The notes: a model not told the origin generated them from the letters alone. Counted from the first letter of the stretch, positions 42,188 to 50,475 are shown. The stretch is DNA of 64,000 nucleotides from RSA9 sp036381195 (GCA_036381195.1 DASVDH010000059.1:83717-147716); one strand, 5' to 3'. Numbers and translations: made by a program.

Positions 42188-42900
42188 GACGCGCCTCCGT
42201 CCCTCGTCGTCTCTCCTCCGTCCGGTCCGCCGGGCGCCGCCCCGGCCCGCTGCTCACCCAGGCCGATCTCCAGCTCCTCCGGGAAGTAGACGTCCTCCAG
42301 GCCGAGAGCGAGGGCGCGCCGCGTCTGCTCGGCGCGGCTGAACCGGCCGCGGAGCGGGAAGTCCTTGCGCAGGGGATGGCCCTCGGCGTAGGACTCGGGC
42401 ATGAGGATGCGCCGCAGGTCCGGGTGGCCTCGGAAGCGGATGCCGAACATGTCGTAGGCCTCACGCTCGAGCCAGTTGGCCGCGTGCCACAGGCCGGTCA
42501 CCGAATCGATCTCGAGCGCGTCCAGCGGCAGCTCGGCCTTGACCCGCAGGCCACGGCGCAGCGGAATGGACCAGAGCTCGTACACGACCTGGAGCGGCCG
42601 GCCCCCACCGAAGTCGACCGCCGTCACGTCCTTCAGGAGATCGTAGCGTTCGCCGGGGTCGTCCCGCAGCCAGCCGAGGATCTCCAGGATCCGCGAGGGC
42701 TCCACGTACACGACGTGCTCGTCCCCCGCGACCACCTCGTGGCGCAGGATCGCATCGCCGAACCGCGCGCGCAGCGCGCTCACCGACGGGTGGGAAGCGC
42801 CCTCCCCCGCCCCCTGCCCGTCCTCGGCCCGGGGCGCGCCCTCGCCGCGCGCGGCGCCCGCCGCCAGGCCCTCCACGGCCGCCTCGAAATCCCTACCCAT
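42184..42900 (-). CDS. nuoC: NADH-quinone oxidoreductase subunit C
   Basis: 238 residues from ATG 42900, 9 bp after nuoB. The 30-kDa-type domain is recognised by LLKDVTAVDFGG, KAELPLDALEIDSVTGLWHAA and WLEREAYDMFGIRFRGHPDLRRILM, ending in GHPLRKDFPLRG. It stabilises the NuoD/NuoB module and has no cofactor. The first 40 or so residues (Ala/Gly/Glu-rich) and the last 40 are low-complexity tails. It is separate from nuoD, unlike the fused NuoCD of E. coli. Confidence 0.95.
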   Translation of the reverse strand: MGRDFEAAVEGLAAGAARGEGAPRAEDGQGAGEGASHPSVSALRARFGDAILRHEVVAGDEHVVYVEPSRILEILGWLRDDPGERYDLLKDVTAVDFGGGRPLQVVYELWSIPLRRGLRVKAELPLDALEIDSVTGLWHAANWLEREAYDMFGIRFRGHPDLRRILMPESYAEGHPLRKDFPLRGRFSRAEQTRRALALGLEDVYFPEELEIGLGEQRAGAAPGGPDGGETTRDGGAS

Positions 42901-42909
42901 ACCGCCGCC

Positions 42910-43587
42910 CTACGGCCGCCGGTCGGACGGCCGCGCCACGGCCGTCGTCGGCAGCAACCCGCTCGCGCGGTTCTGCGAAGTGGAGTTGCCGAAGGGACCG
43001 GCGATCTGGTCGATCACCTCGGCGGGCAGGTTCGGGCGGCCGGCAGCCTCCGGATCCTCCGCACGCAGGCGCGCATGCAGCTCGCGATCCACGACCGACT
43101 CGCCCTTGATCTTCTCCTGCAGCAGCAGGATCCCGTAGATCAGGCCTTCGGGCCGCGGCGGACAGCCCGGCACGTAGACGTCCACCGGGATGATCGTGTC
43201 GATCCCCTGGACCATCGAGTAGACGTCGAACACGCCGCCGGAGGACGCGCACGCCCCCATCGAGATCGCCCACTTCGGCTGCGGCATCTGGTCCCAGATC
43301 CGCCGGAGCACGGGCGCCATCTTGTAGGTCACCCGGCCCGCACAGATCAGCAGATCCGCCTGCCGCGGCGAGAACGACATGCGTTCCATGCCGAACCGCG
43401 CCAGATCGAACCGCGCCGCCGCCGCCGCCATCATCTCGATGGCGCAGCACGCCGTGCCGAACGGCATCGGCCAGAGCGAGTTCCGGCGCGCCCAGTTCAC
43501 CACGTAGTCGAGCCTCGTGGTAAACCACGAAAGGCTCCCCTGCCCGGCCACCGGCAGGGGCTTGCCATCAGCGCTCGCTAATCCCAT
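42910..43587 (-). CDS. nuoB: NADH-quinone oxidoreductase subunit B
   Basis: 225 residues from ATG 43587, overlapping nuoA by 10 bp. It holds the terminal 4Fe-4S cluster N2 that reduces quinone. The ligands are the tandem Cys in FGTACCAIEMMAAAAARFDL, Cys in SMGACASSGGVFDVYS and Cys in VPGCPPRPEGLIYGI. The RFDLARFGMERMSFSPRQADL segment is typical. The last 40 or so residues form a variable tail after the usual end of the domain. Confidence 0.96.
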   Translation of the reverse strand: MGLASADGKPLPVAGQGSLSWFTTRLDYVVNWARRNSLWPMPFGTACCAIEMMAAAAARFDLARFGMERMSFSPRQADLLICAGRVTYKMAPVLRRIWDQMPQPKWAISMGACASSGGVFDVYSMVQGIDTIIPVDVYVPGCPPRPEGLIYGILLLQEKIKGESVVDRELHARLRAEDPEAAGRPNLPAEVIDQIAGPFGNSTSQNRASGLLPTTAVARPSDRRP

Positions 43588-43934
43588 TGGAGCGCTCCCT
43601 TCTTCCAGATGTAGAGGAATCCCACCACCAGCACGCCGATGAACACCAGCATTTCGACGAAGCCGAAGACCCCGAGAGCGCGGAACATCACGCCCCACGG
43701 GATCAGGAACACCGTTTCGATGTCGAAAACGATGAACAGAATGGCGACGACGTAGAACTTGACGGAGAATCGCTCGCGCGTGTCGCCCAGCGGCATCATT
43801 CCGGACTCGTAGGGCGCACGTTTCACTGGCGTCGGCCGGAACGTGCTGAGGTAATGCGATGCGACCACCATCCCGACCGCGTTCAGGAGGGAAACCGCGG
43901 CGAGGATCAGGATCGGCACGTACGAGTCGAGCAT
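43578..43934 (-). CDS. nuoA: NADH-quinone oxidoreductase subunit A
   Basis: 118 residues with three membrane helices. ATG 43934 is chosen over an upstream frame start at 44009 because it has a GGGGAG ribosome-binding site, gives the normal family length, and the longer version would begin inside the promoter. Signature segments are PYESGMMPLGDTRERFSVKFY and AILFIVFDIETVFLIPWG, including conserved Glu/Asp. It is the first gene of the nuoA-N operon. Confidence 0.95.
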   Translation of the reverse strand: MLDSYVPILILAAVSLLNAVGMVVASHYLSTFRPTPVKRAPYESGMMPLGDTRERFSVKFYVVAILFIVFDIETVFLIPWGVMFRALGVFGFVEMLVFIGVLVVGFLYIWKKGALQWD

Positions 43935-43953
43935 CGCTCCCCGTCCGGACTTT

Positions 43954-43981
43954 GTGAATTCCTTCACTTGGCCGGCGCCAA
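43954..43981. promoter_or_regulatory. Two inverted repeats at the nuo transcription start, possible operator
   Basis: Two palindromes abut the nuo promoter: 43954-43967 (GTGAA-4-TTCAC) and 43968-43981 (TTGGC-4-GCCAA), both with perfect 5-bp arms. The second touches the -10 and covers the predicted start; the first lies in the early leader. They could be repressor operators or leader hairpins. The arms are short, so chance is possible in GC-rich DNA, though the first repeat is AT-richer than its surroundings. Confidence 0.35.
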
Positions 43982-44009
43982 CATTATCGGGCGCCCGGGA
44001 CAGTGTCAA
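43981..44009 (-). promoter_or_regulatory. Promoter of the nuoA-N operon
   Basis: Minus strand: perfect TTGACA (44004-44009), 17 bp, TAATGT (43981-43986) followed by TGG. A register shift gives GATAAT (43983-43988) at 15 bp. Predicted start is near 43974, a leader of about 40 nt. It diverges from the dcd promoter 55 bp away. Confidence 0.65.
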
Positions 44010-44064
44010 GCGCGCGCGCCTCGCGCGGCCGCACTCCCGGCCACCGGCCGCCGGCCCCGCCGCC

Positions 44065-44094
44065 TTGCAGCGCCCGGCACCCGCGGCCTAAGTT
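44065..44094 (+). promoter_or_regulatory. Candidate promoter of dcd
   Basis: Plus strand: TTGCAG (44065-44070), 18 bp, TAAGTT (44089-44094) followed by GGC. The -35 is weak, but the -10 matches the window pattern and the site faces dcd, whose ATG is about 50 nt downstream of the predicted start. The rest of the 215-bp nuoA-dcd gap is very GC-rich with no other signal. Confidence 0.4.
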
Positions 44095-44149
44095 GGCCCC
44101 GATCTGCCCGGTTATGAACCCATTACCCGATGCGGGAGGCGCCGTTCCC

Positions 44150-44704
44150 ATGGCGATCAGGAGTGACCGCTGGATCCGCCGAATGGCCGAGGAGCACGGC
44201 ATGATCGAGCCGTTCGAGGCGGGCCAGGTCAGGCAGGGCGTCGTCAGTTACGGGCTCTCCTCGTTCGGCTACGACATCCGCGTGGCGGACGAGTTCAAGG
44301 TCTTCACGGACGTGTTCAGCGTGGTGGTGGACCCGAAGGCGTTCGACCCCCGCTCGTTCGTGGACATCCGTGGCGACCACTGCATCATCCCTCCCAATTC
44401 CTTCGCCCTGGCCAGGACCCTCGAGTACTTCCGGATCCCCGCGGACGTGCTGGTGGTGTGTGTGGGGAAATCCACGTACGCACGTTGTGGGATCATCGTC
44501 AACGTGACACCGCTGGAGCCGGAGTGGTGCGGGCACCTGACGCTCGAGATCTCGAACACGACGCCGCTGCCGGCCAAGATCTACGCGCACGAGGGGATCG
44601 CCCAGCTCCTCTTCTTCCAGGGCGACGAGGTGCCTGCCACGACGTACGCGACGCGTCGGGGGAAATACCAGGACCAGCGGGGCGTGACGCTGCCGAGGCT
44701 GTGA
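44150..44704 (+). CDS. dcd: dCTP deaminase
   Basis: 184 residues from ATG 44150, with GGGAGG about 10 nt upstream; earlier in-frame starts at 44003 and 44114 lack family sequence. It deaminates dCTP to dUTP for dTMP synthesis. Family blocks are SDRWIRRMAEEHGMIEPFEA, YGLSSFGYDIRVADEFKVF, DHCIIPPNSFALARTLEYF and the catalytic Glu region in GHLTLEISNTTPLPAKIYA. CVGKSTYARCGIIVNVTPLEPEW (split as CVGKSTYARCG and VNVTPLEPEW) is also diagnostic. The C-terminal KYQDQRGVTLPRL fits the monofunctional enzyme. One of few plus-strand genes. Confidence 0.96.
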   Translation: MAIRSDRWIRRMAEEHGMIEPFEAGQVRQGVVSYGLSSFGYDIRVADEFKVFTDVFSVVVDPKAFDPRSFVDIRGDHCIIPPNSFALARTLEYFRIPADVLVVCVGKSTYARCGIIVNVTPLEPEWCGHLTLEISNTTPLPAKIYAHEGIAQLLFFQGDEVPATTYATRRGKYQDQRGVTLPRL

Positions 44705-44724
44705 GCGGCCGCCACGGAGCCGGC

Positions 44725-45015
44725 TCAGGCCGCCCTCCGCCACATCCCGACCAGCATCCACAAGAAGATCGCCGCGATGATCGCCCAGCCCGCCCAGAGG
44801 GCGATCATCGCGACAGCCGGGAGCCGCCGGGCGAGGCCGGCGAGTGCTCCGGCGAACCAGGCGATGGGAAGGACCAGGACCAGCAGCGCCAGGCCGGCAG
44901 CGAGGACGATGATCGGCCCTCGCGCCCGGCCCGGCTGGTCCGGGGGGCGCTCCGGAATCGGCTGAGCGCCGCCTTCGAACGCGGGTTCGTTGCCGGCCGC
45001 GGGGACGGCCGCCAT
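44725..45015 (-). CDS. Small membrane protein of unknown function, downstream of sdhB
   Basis: 96 residues from ATG 45015, chosen because AAGGAGGT lies 4 nt upstream, the strongest ribosome-binding site in this area. The N-terminal 40 residues are Pro/Ala/Gly-rich and polar. Two hydrophobic segments follow: PIIVLAAGLALLVLVLPIAWFAG-type (about 45-68) and VAMIALWAGWAIIAAIFLWMLVG-type (about 72-94), ending WRRAA. No known family is recognised. It lies 69 bp after sdhB on the same strand and converges with dcd. Confidence 0.6.
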   Translation of the reverse strand: MAAVPAAGNEPAFEGGAQPIPERPPDQPGRARGPIIVLAAGLALLVLVLPIAWFAGALAGLARRLPAVAMIALWAGWAIIAAIFLWMLVGMWRRAA

Positions 45016-45084
45016 GCCACCTCCTTGCTGGGCCCCGTTCCACGGTCCCCGCAAGGCCTGCACCAGGCGGCCGGCCCCGGGGGC

Positions 45085-45792
45085 TCAGGAGGAGACAGCC
45101 CGGAACAGGATCTCGCGCTGCACGGCGGCGATCGCCTCGGTGATGCGGATCTCCCGGGGGCAAGCCTCCGTGCAGTTGAAGATCTTGCGACACCGCCAGA
45201 CGCCCGTTCGCTGGTTCAGGATGGCGAGCCGCTCGGCCGCGCCCTGGTCACGGGAATCGAAGATGAAGCGGTGCGCGTTCACGATGGCCGCGGGGCCGAC
45301 GTACTGCTCGTTGGCCCAGAACGAGGGGCATGCCGTGGTGCAGGCAGCGCAGAGGATGCACTTCGTCGTGTCGTCGTAGCGCTCGCGTTCTTCGATGGAC
45401 TGCAGCCGCTCGCGCCCCTCCGGCGGCGGGTCATCGTTGATCAGGAAGGGCAGGATGGAGCGGTACTGGGCGAAGAACGGCTCCATGTCGACGACGAGGT
45501 CCTTCACGACGGGGAGGCCGAGCAGGGGCTCGACCGTGATCTTTGGTCCGGCGTCGCGGATGAGGACTTTGCAGGCGAGCGCGCTGACGCCGTTGATGCG
45601 CATGGCGTCGGAGCCGCAGACGCCGTGCGCGCACGAGCGGCGGTACGTGAGGCTGCCGTCCTGATACGCCTTGATCGCGTTGAGGCCGTCGAGCACGCGG
45701 TCCGTCGGCTCGAGCTCGACCTCGTATTCCCGGTAGTGGGGTGCGCGATCGGTCTCCGGGTTGTATCGCTGGATCCTGAACAGTGTCTTCAT
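45085..45792 (-). CDS. sdhB: Succinate dehydrogenase iron-sulfur subunit
   Basis: 235 residues from ATG 45792, 1 bp after sdhA. It carries the three clusters linking FAD to menaquinone: 2Fe-2S in YRRSCAHGVCGSDAMRING with a further Cys in ALACKVLI, 4Fe-4S in CILCAACTTACP, and 3Fe-4S from CRKIFNCTEACP. DGLNAIKAYQDGSLTYRRSC (shown here as DGLNAIKAYQDGSL) is typical. Length equals the family norm. The gene order C-D-A-B is that of E. coli. Confidence 0.97.
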   Translation of the reverse strand: MKTLFRIQRYNPETDRAPHYREYEVELEPTDRVLDGLNAIKAYQDGSLTYRRSCAHGVCGSDAMRINGVSALACKVLIRDAGPKITVEPLLGLPVVKDLVVDMEPFFAQYRSILPFLINDDPPPEGRERLQSIEERERYDDTTKCILCAACTTACPSFWANEQYVGPAAIVNAHRFIFDSRDQGAAERLAILNQRTGVWRCRKIFNCTEACPREIRITEAIAAVQREILFRAVSS

Positions 45793-45793
45793 C

Positions 45794-47533
45794 TCAGTAG
45801 ACGCGCTCCTTGGGCGGAAAGCGCGTGATGACGACGGGCTTGTAGCGGATGTCCACCCCGCCGTCCTCGCGCCGGTAGGCCAGGGTGTGCTTGAGCCAGT
45901 TGTCGTCGTCGCGCGCCGGGTAGTCCTCGCGGTAATGGGCGCCCCGGCTCTCGGTCCGGTTCGCGGCGCAGGTGGCCGTGACGAAGGCCAGGTCGAGGAG
46001 GCAGCCGAGCTCCCACGCTTCGAGGAGGTCGGTGTTGAACTGCCGGCTCTTGTCCTGCACGCGGACGTGGCGGTAGCGCTCGCGCAGCTCTTCGAGCCGC
46101 CGGAGCGCGCGCTCGAGCCCGGCCGCGTCGCGGAAGACGCCGACGTCATCCATCATCACGTCCTGCATCTCCGCACGGATGCGGGCGGGGACCTCGTCAC
46201 CCTGCGAGGAGAGCAGCCGCTCGAGCCGCTCCCGCGTGGGCCCGGCAGGGTCCGGCGGGAGCGGCGCCAGGTCCGCCTCCCGGCAGAAGCGGATGATGTC
46301 CCGCCCCGCGCGCCGACCGAAGACGACGAGATCCAGCAGCGAGTTGGTGCCGAGCCGGTTGGCACCATGCACGCTGACGCAGGCGCACTCCCCTGCCGCG
46401 TAGAGGCCGGGCAGGACCGTCTTGGCGTCGTCCACCACGACGCGGCCGTCCACGTCGGTGGGGATGCCGCCCATGGCGTAGTGCGCGGTCGGCTGGACGG
46501 GGATGGGCTGGTACGCGGGGTCGATGCCCAGGTAGGTGCGGCAGAAGTCCTGGATGTCCGGCAGCTTGGTGGCGACGACCTCGGGGCCGAGCCGGGTCGC
46601 ATCCAGGTGGACGTAGCGCTTGCCGTCGATCCCGCGGCCTGCGCGGATCTCCTGGTAGATGGCGCGGCTCACGACATCACGGCTGGCGAGGTCCTTCATC
46701 GTCGGGGCGTAGCGCTCCATGAACCGCTCGCCCTCGCTGTTCCGCAGCACGCCGCCCTCGCCCCGGACGCCCTCGGTGATCAGGATGCCGAGCTTGTAGA
46801 TGCCGGTCGGGTGGAACTGGAAGAACTCCATGTCCTCGAGCGGCACGCCGTTGCGGAACGCGACCGCCGGCCCGTCCCCCGTGAAGGCCAGGGCGTTCGA
46901 GGTGACCGCAAACATGCGGCCGAACCCGCCGGTCGCGAAGAGCACGGCCTTGGCGTGGAAGACGTGCAGGTCGCCCGTGCGGATCTGGTACGCGACCACG
47001 CCGGCCGCCCGCCCCTCCGAGAGCACCAGGTCCAGCACCTGGAACTCATCGAAGAACGTCACGCCTGCCTTGATGCACTGCTGGTACAGCGTCTGGAGGA
47101 TCATGTGGCCGGTGCGGTCCGCGGCATAGCAGCTCCGGCGCACGGGCCCCTCCCCGAAGTGATGCGTGTGCCCGCCGAAACGGCGCTGGGCGATCCGGCC
47201 ATCCTCCGTGCGGGAGAACGGCAGCCCCATGTGCTCGAGCTCCAGGACCACCTCCACCGCATCCTGGCACATGAGCTCGATCGCGTCCTGATCACCCAGG
47301 TAGTCGCTCCCCTTGACGGTGTCGAAGGCGTGCCACTCCGGGTGGTCTTCCTCCAGGTTTCCCAGCGCCGCGCCGATCCCGCCCTGCGCCGCGCCGGTGT
47401 GTGACCGCGTGGGATAGAGCTTGGAGATCACGGCCATGCGCAACCCCGTGGCCTGGGCCAGGGTACGCGCAGCCATGAGCCCGGCCCCGCCGCCGCCCAC
47501 GACCAGGGCGTCAAACGTGTGCGTCTGGATCAT
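45794..47533 (-). CDS. sdhA: Succinate dehydrogenase flavoprotein subunit
   Basis: 579 residues from ATG 47533, overlapping the sdhD stop (ATGA). It oxidises succinate to fumarate at a covalently bound FAD. The dinucleotide loop is VVGGGGAGLMAARTLAQ, the FAD-linked His is in TRSHTGAAQGGIGAALGN, and substrate-site residues are in QFHPTGIYK, RGEGGVLRN, HYAMGGIPTDVDG and SVHGANRLGTNSLLDLVVFG. Length is standard. The protein is of SdhA type, though fumarate reductase activity cannot be excluded from sequence. Confidence 0.97.
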   Translation of the reverse strand: MIQTHTFDALVVGGGGAGLMAARTLAQATGLRMAVISKLYPTRSHTGAAQGGIGAALGNLEEDHPEWHAFDTVKGSDYLGDQDAIELMCQDAVEVVLELEHMGLPFSRTEDGRIAQRRFGGHTHHFGEGPVRRSCYAADRTGHMILQTLYQQCIKAGVTFFDEFQVLDLVLSEGRAAGVVAYQIRTGDLHVFHAKAVLFATGGFGRMFAVTSNALAFTGDGPAVAFRNGVPLEDMEFFQFHPTGIYKLGILITEGVRGEGGVLRNSEGERFMERYAPTMKDLASRDVVSRAIYQEIRAGRGIDGKRYVHLDATRLGPEVVATKLPDIQDFCRTYLGIDPAYQPIPVQPTAHYAMGGIPTDVDGRVVVDDAKTVLPGLYAAGECACVSVHGANRLGTNSLLDLVVFGRRAGRDIIRFCREADLAPLPPDPAGPTRERLERLLSSQGDEVPARIRAEMQDVMMDDVGVFRDAAGLERALRRLEELRERYRHVRVQDKSRQFNTDLLEAWELGCLLDLAFVTATCAANRTESRGAHYREDYPARDDDNWLKHTLAYRREDGGVDIRYKPVVITRFPPKERVY

Positions 47534-47949
47534 AGCGCCGCCGCAGGCGCGGTCGCGACAGGGGTGAAGGTCACGATGATGTATGCCCCCATCCCCAGGA
47601 ACACAGCGAAGATCACGAACAGCACCGCCTTCACGGCGGTCAGCCATCCCGCCTTGTGGACGTAGTCGTCAACGATGATGCGGAGGCCGTTCATCCCGTG
47701 CGCGAGCGCGAACGCCAGGAGGAAGAAGTCGTACAGTCTCCACAGGGGGTTGGCCCAGCGCTGCGCCACCACGTCGAAGTCGATCTGATCCACGCCGAGG
47801 ACGGCGTGCATCCAGAACAGGTGGAACACGGCGAGGCCGAGGAGGATGACGCCCGAGATCCTCATGAAGAACCACGAGTACAGCTCGAAGTTGCTGCTGG
47901 GCGGCCGGCCGCGCCTGCGGCCAAAGGCCTGGATCGCCTCGTTGCTCAT
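47530..47949 (-). CDS. sdhD: Succinate dehydrogenase membrane anchor subunit SdhD
   Basis: 139 residues with three membrane helices (ISGVILLGLAVFHLFWMHAVL, YDFFLLAFALAHGMNGLRIII-like and VKAVLFVIFAVFLGMGAYIIV). The His in AVFHLFWMH and the ALAHGMNGLR motif fit a heme/quinone-binding anchor. It starts 3 bp after sdhC and overlaps sdhA, as expected for sdhC-sdhD-sdhA-sdhB. Assigned to SdhD by order and by the HGxNGxR segment. Confidence 0.9.
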   Translation of the reverse strand: MSNEAIQAFGRRRGRPPSSNFELYSWFFMRISGVILLGLAVFHLFWMHAVLGVDQIDFDVVAQRWANPLWRLYDFFLLAFALAHGMNGLRIIVDDYVHKAGWLTAVKAVLFVIFAVFLGMGAYIIVTFTPVATAPAAAL

Positions 47950-47952
47950 CGC

Positions 47953-48360
47953 TCAGTCGAAGAGAGGGAGAAGGAAGATGTATGCCCCCCACAAGAACAC
48001 CGGCACGAACACCGCCGCCTCGGCCAGGATCATCTGCCGCTCGTAGCGCCACAGGCCAGGCCAGAAGTCCTGGATGATGAGGCGGAACCCGTTCAGCGCG
48101 TGGAAGAGCACGCCGAACAGGAGAAAGACCTCGAGCGCGCGGGCCCACCACGCGCTGTAGATGAAGAGCAGCTCGTTGAAGACTTCAGGACCGAAGCCGA
48201 GCAGGAAGATGTCGAAAATGTGCAGCAACAGGAACAGCAGGATGCCCAGCCCGGTCGTACGGTGCAGCAGCCACGCCCACATCCCTTGCCGGCCCCGGTA
48301 GCGCAAGCCCGCGAGCACGGGCCGGCCGCGGCTGCCGTACACGGTCCGCGATCCCGTCAT
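47953..48360 (-). CDS. sdhC: Succinate dehydrogenase cytochrome b subunit SdhC
   Basis: 135 residues with three membrane helices. The N-terminal motif MWAWLLHRTTGLGILLFLLLHI holds the SdhC signature HRxTG and the conserved His of the second half, probable heme b ligands. FHALNGFRLIIQDFWPGLW is the second anchor motif. It anchors the catalytic SdhAB to the membrane and forms the menaquinone site with SdhD. It begins 4 bp after the mdh stop. Confidence 0.92.
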   Translation of the reverse strand: MTGSRTVYGSRGRPVLAGLRYRGRQGMWAWLLHRTTGLGILLFLLLHIFDIFLLGFGPEVFNELLFIYSAWWARALEVFLLFGVLFHALNGFRLIIQDFWPGLWRYERQMILAEAAVFVPVFLWGAYIFLLPLFD

Positions 48361-48364
48361 GGGT

Positions 48365-49291
48365 TCACCTGAGCAATGCCATTGTCTCTTTGACGGCCTG
48401 CGCCGAGCGGTTCAGCTCGATGCGCTCCTTGCTGGTCAGCTCGACCTCGATGATCCCTTCCAGCCCGGCCGCGCCGAGCTTGCAGGGCACGCCCAGGAAG
48501 AGGCCTTCGAGGCCATACTCGCCCTCGAGCCACGCCGAGCACGGGAGGATCCGCTTCTTGTCCCGGACGATCGCCTCCGCCATCTGCACCACGGCGGCGG
48601 CAGGCGCGTAGTACGCGCTTCCCGTCTTCAGGTAGCCGACGATCTCCGCGCCACCGTTACGGGTGCGCTCGACGAGCTTGTCGATGCGCTCACGGTCGAG
48701 GAGCTGCGTGAGCGGGATGCCGCCCACGTTCGTGTAGGAGGCGAGCGGTACCATCGTGTCCCCGTGCCCACCGAGCACCAGGGCCTGGACGTCCTCGACG
48801 CTCACGTCCAGCTCGAGCGCGATGAAGGAGCGGTAGCGGGCGGTGTCCAGCACCCCCGCCATCCCGATCACGCGCTCACGCGGGAAGCCGGTCGTCGTCT
48901 TGCATACGTACGCCATCACGTCCAGCGGGTTCGAGACCATGATGACGATGGCCTCGGGAGAGGTCTCGCGGATCGCCTCGGAGACCTGGCGCACGATGCC
49001 CGCGTTGGTGTTCAGGAGGTCCTCCCGGCTCATCCCGGGTTTGCGCGCGACTCCCGCCGTGACGACGATGAGGTCGGAGCCCGCCGTGTCCTCGTAGCGA
49101 TTCGTGCCGATGACCCGGGTGTCGAACCCTTCGATCGGCGCGGACTCCCACTGGTCGAGGCCCTTCCCCTGGGGGATGCCTTCCACCACATCCACCATCA
49201 CCACCTCGCGCGCCAGTTCCCGGCGCGCGATACCCTGCGCTGCCGTCGCGCCGACGTTGCCGGCGCCGACCACCGTGATCTTCTTTACCAT
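48365..49291 (-). CDS. mdh: Malate dehydrogenase (LDH-like type)
   Basis: 308 residues from ATG 49291. It oxidises malate to oxaloacetate with NAD. The N-terminus VKKITVVGAGNVGATAAQGIA binds NAD, VTAGVARKPGMSREDLLNTN carries the mobile-loop Arg used for malate recognition, NPLDVMAYV follows, and the catalytic His is in VLGGHGDTMVPL. The LDH-like MDH group is usual in Bacteroidota, Chlorobi and Chloroflexi. It heads the mdh-sdhCDAB operon behind a strong promoter. Confidence 0.96.
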   Translation of the reverse strand: MVKKITVVGAGNVGATAAQGIARRELAREVVMVDVVEGIPQGKGLDQWESAPIEGFDTRVIGTNRYEDTAGSDLIVVTAGVARKPGMSREDLLNTNAGIVRQVSEAIRETSPEAIVIMVSNPLDVMAYVCKTTTGFPRERVIGMAGVLDTARYRSFIALELDVSVEDVQALVLGGHGDTMVPLASYTNVGGIPLTQLLDRERIDKLVERTRNGGAEIVGYLKTGSAYYAPAAAVVQMAEAIVRDKKRILPCSAWLEGEYGLEGLFLGVPCKLGAAGLEGIIEVELTSKERIELNRSAQAVKETMALLR

Positions 49292-49340
49292 GTCTTGCAC
49301 GTCCGGGCGTAGTCTGTAGCCCGCGTTCCGGGCGGCGGCC

Positions 49341-49369
49341 AAAGTAGGGCCGCTGGAGGGAGGTGTCAA
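49341..49369 (-). promoter_or_regulatory. Promoter of the mdh-sdhCDAB operon
   Basis: Minus strand: perfect TTGACA (49364-49369), 17 bp, TACTTT (49341-49346) followed by GGC. Predicted start near 49334, with a leader of about 43 nt before mdh. Together with the nuoA and kdsB sites it is the clearest promoter of the window. Confidence 0.65.
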
Positions 49370-49419
49370 CGCGCCCCCGAGGGTCGGATGGCTGTCCGCC
49401 CCTCGGTGTGGCGGCCGTC

Positions 49420-50475
49420 TCAGCCGCCCACCTGCGAGAGCGCGAGCAGGCCGCCCGAGCCGGCCGCGCTGCCCTGGAGGAGGAAGTGCCTGGCGGGCTT
49501 CACGGCAAGCGTGCGCCGGATCAGCGGCTCGATGGGTTCACCCCGGCGCAGGGGATCACGCAGGTTCGTTTGCAGCTCCCCGAACAGGCACGGCCGCAGC
49601 TCCCCGTTCGCCGTGAGCCGCATCCGGTTGCACCGCTCGCAGTAGTTGTGGCTCATCGGCGTGATCACCCCGACGGTGCCCGGCGCGCCCGGGAAACGGA
49701 AATAGGTCGCCGGGCCGTTCCCTGCCGGGCCGGGAACAGGCTCGAGCCGTCCGATCCTCTGGATCCGCGCGAGCACCTCGGTCGCGCTCACGAACTCGCG
49801 CGCCGCGACCTCGAGATTCTCCCCCACCGGCATGACCTCGATGAACCGGACGTGCCACGGCCGCTCCAGCGTCATGCGCGCGAACGCCTCGAGCTCGTCG
49901 TCGTTGCGGCCGCGCAAGACCACGGTGTTGATCTTGATCGGGTCGAACCCGGCGCGTTCGGCCGCCGCGATGCCTTCCATGATCCGCGCGTACGAGCCAG
50001 GCCGCCGGGCGATCTCGTCCACCCGGTCCGGGATCAGCGAGTCCAGTGAGATGTTGACGCGGCTGACCCCGGCGCGCCGCAGCGCGTCGGCGAGCGGCGC
50101 CAGGAGCACGGCGTTGGTCGAGAGCGCGATGTCCTCGATGCCCGGGATCTGGCGGAGTATCGCGACCAGGCGATCGAGGTCGCGGCGGACCAGAGGCTCG
50201 CCACCGGTGATCCGCACGCGCCGCAGGCCCATGCGGGCCATGACGCGCACGATCGCCGCGATCTCCTCGTAGGAGAGCAGCTCGTCGCGCCGCAGCCAGG
50301 GCAGGCCCTCCGGCGGCATGCAGTACACGCACCGGAGGTTGCACTTGTCCGTGACGGAGATGCGCAGGTATTCGATCCGGCGGCCGAACGCGTCCCGCAT
50401 GCCCCCGGCATCGCCGGCGGGTTCCTGCGACGCGGCGTTGCGGACCGCCGCGGCCTGTGCGAGCAGATCAGTCAT
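49420..50475 (-). CDS. moaA: GTP 3',8-cyclase (MoaA)
   Basis: 351 residues from ATG 50475, overlapping the moaE stop. It is the radical SAM enzyme starting molybdenum cofactor synthesis. The N-terminal cluster motif is VTDKCNLRCVYCMPPEGL (CX3CX2C) and the C-terminal substrate-binding cluster uses YCERCNRMRLTANGELRPCL. It ends in the conserved Gly-Gly (SQVGG), needed for activity in known MoaA. The first 25 residues are an Ala-rich extension before GRRIEYLRISVTD. Partners moaE and moaD are directly upstream; moaC is not in view. Confidence 0.96.
   Translation of the reverse strand: MTDLLAQAAAVRNAASQEPAGDAGGMRDAFGRRIEYLRISVTDKCNLRCVYCMPPEGLPWLRRDELLSYEEIAAIVRVMARMGLRRVRITGGEPLVRRDLDRLVAILRQIPGIEDIALSTNAVLLAPLADALRRAGVSRVNISLDSLIPDRVDEIARRPGSYARIMEGIAAAERAGFDPIKINTVVLRGRNDDELEAFARMTLERPWHVRFIEVMPVGENLEVAAREFVSATEVLARIQRIGRLEPVPGPAGNGPATYFRFPGAPGTVGVITPMSHNYCERCNRMRLTANGELRPCLFGELQTNLRDPLRRGEPIEPLIRRTLAVKPARHFLLQGSAAGSGGLLALSQVGG

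Noticed and set aside
38735..42289. Very long plus-strand open frame (about 1184 codons) opposite nuoD to nuoG
   Set aside because: It is the antisense shadow of nuoG, nuoF, nuoE and nuoD in GC-rich DNA. It has low-complexity Arg/His/Asp composition and no domains.
44705..44733. GCGGCC/GGCCGC inverted repeat between dcd and the small membrane gene, as a bidirectional terminator
   Set aside because: The loop is long, there is no T-run on either side, and it lies partly inside coding sequence.
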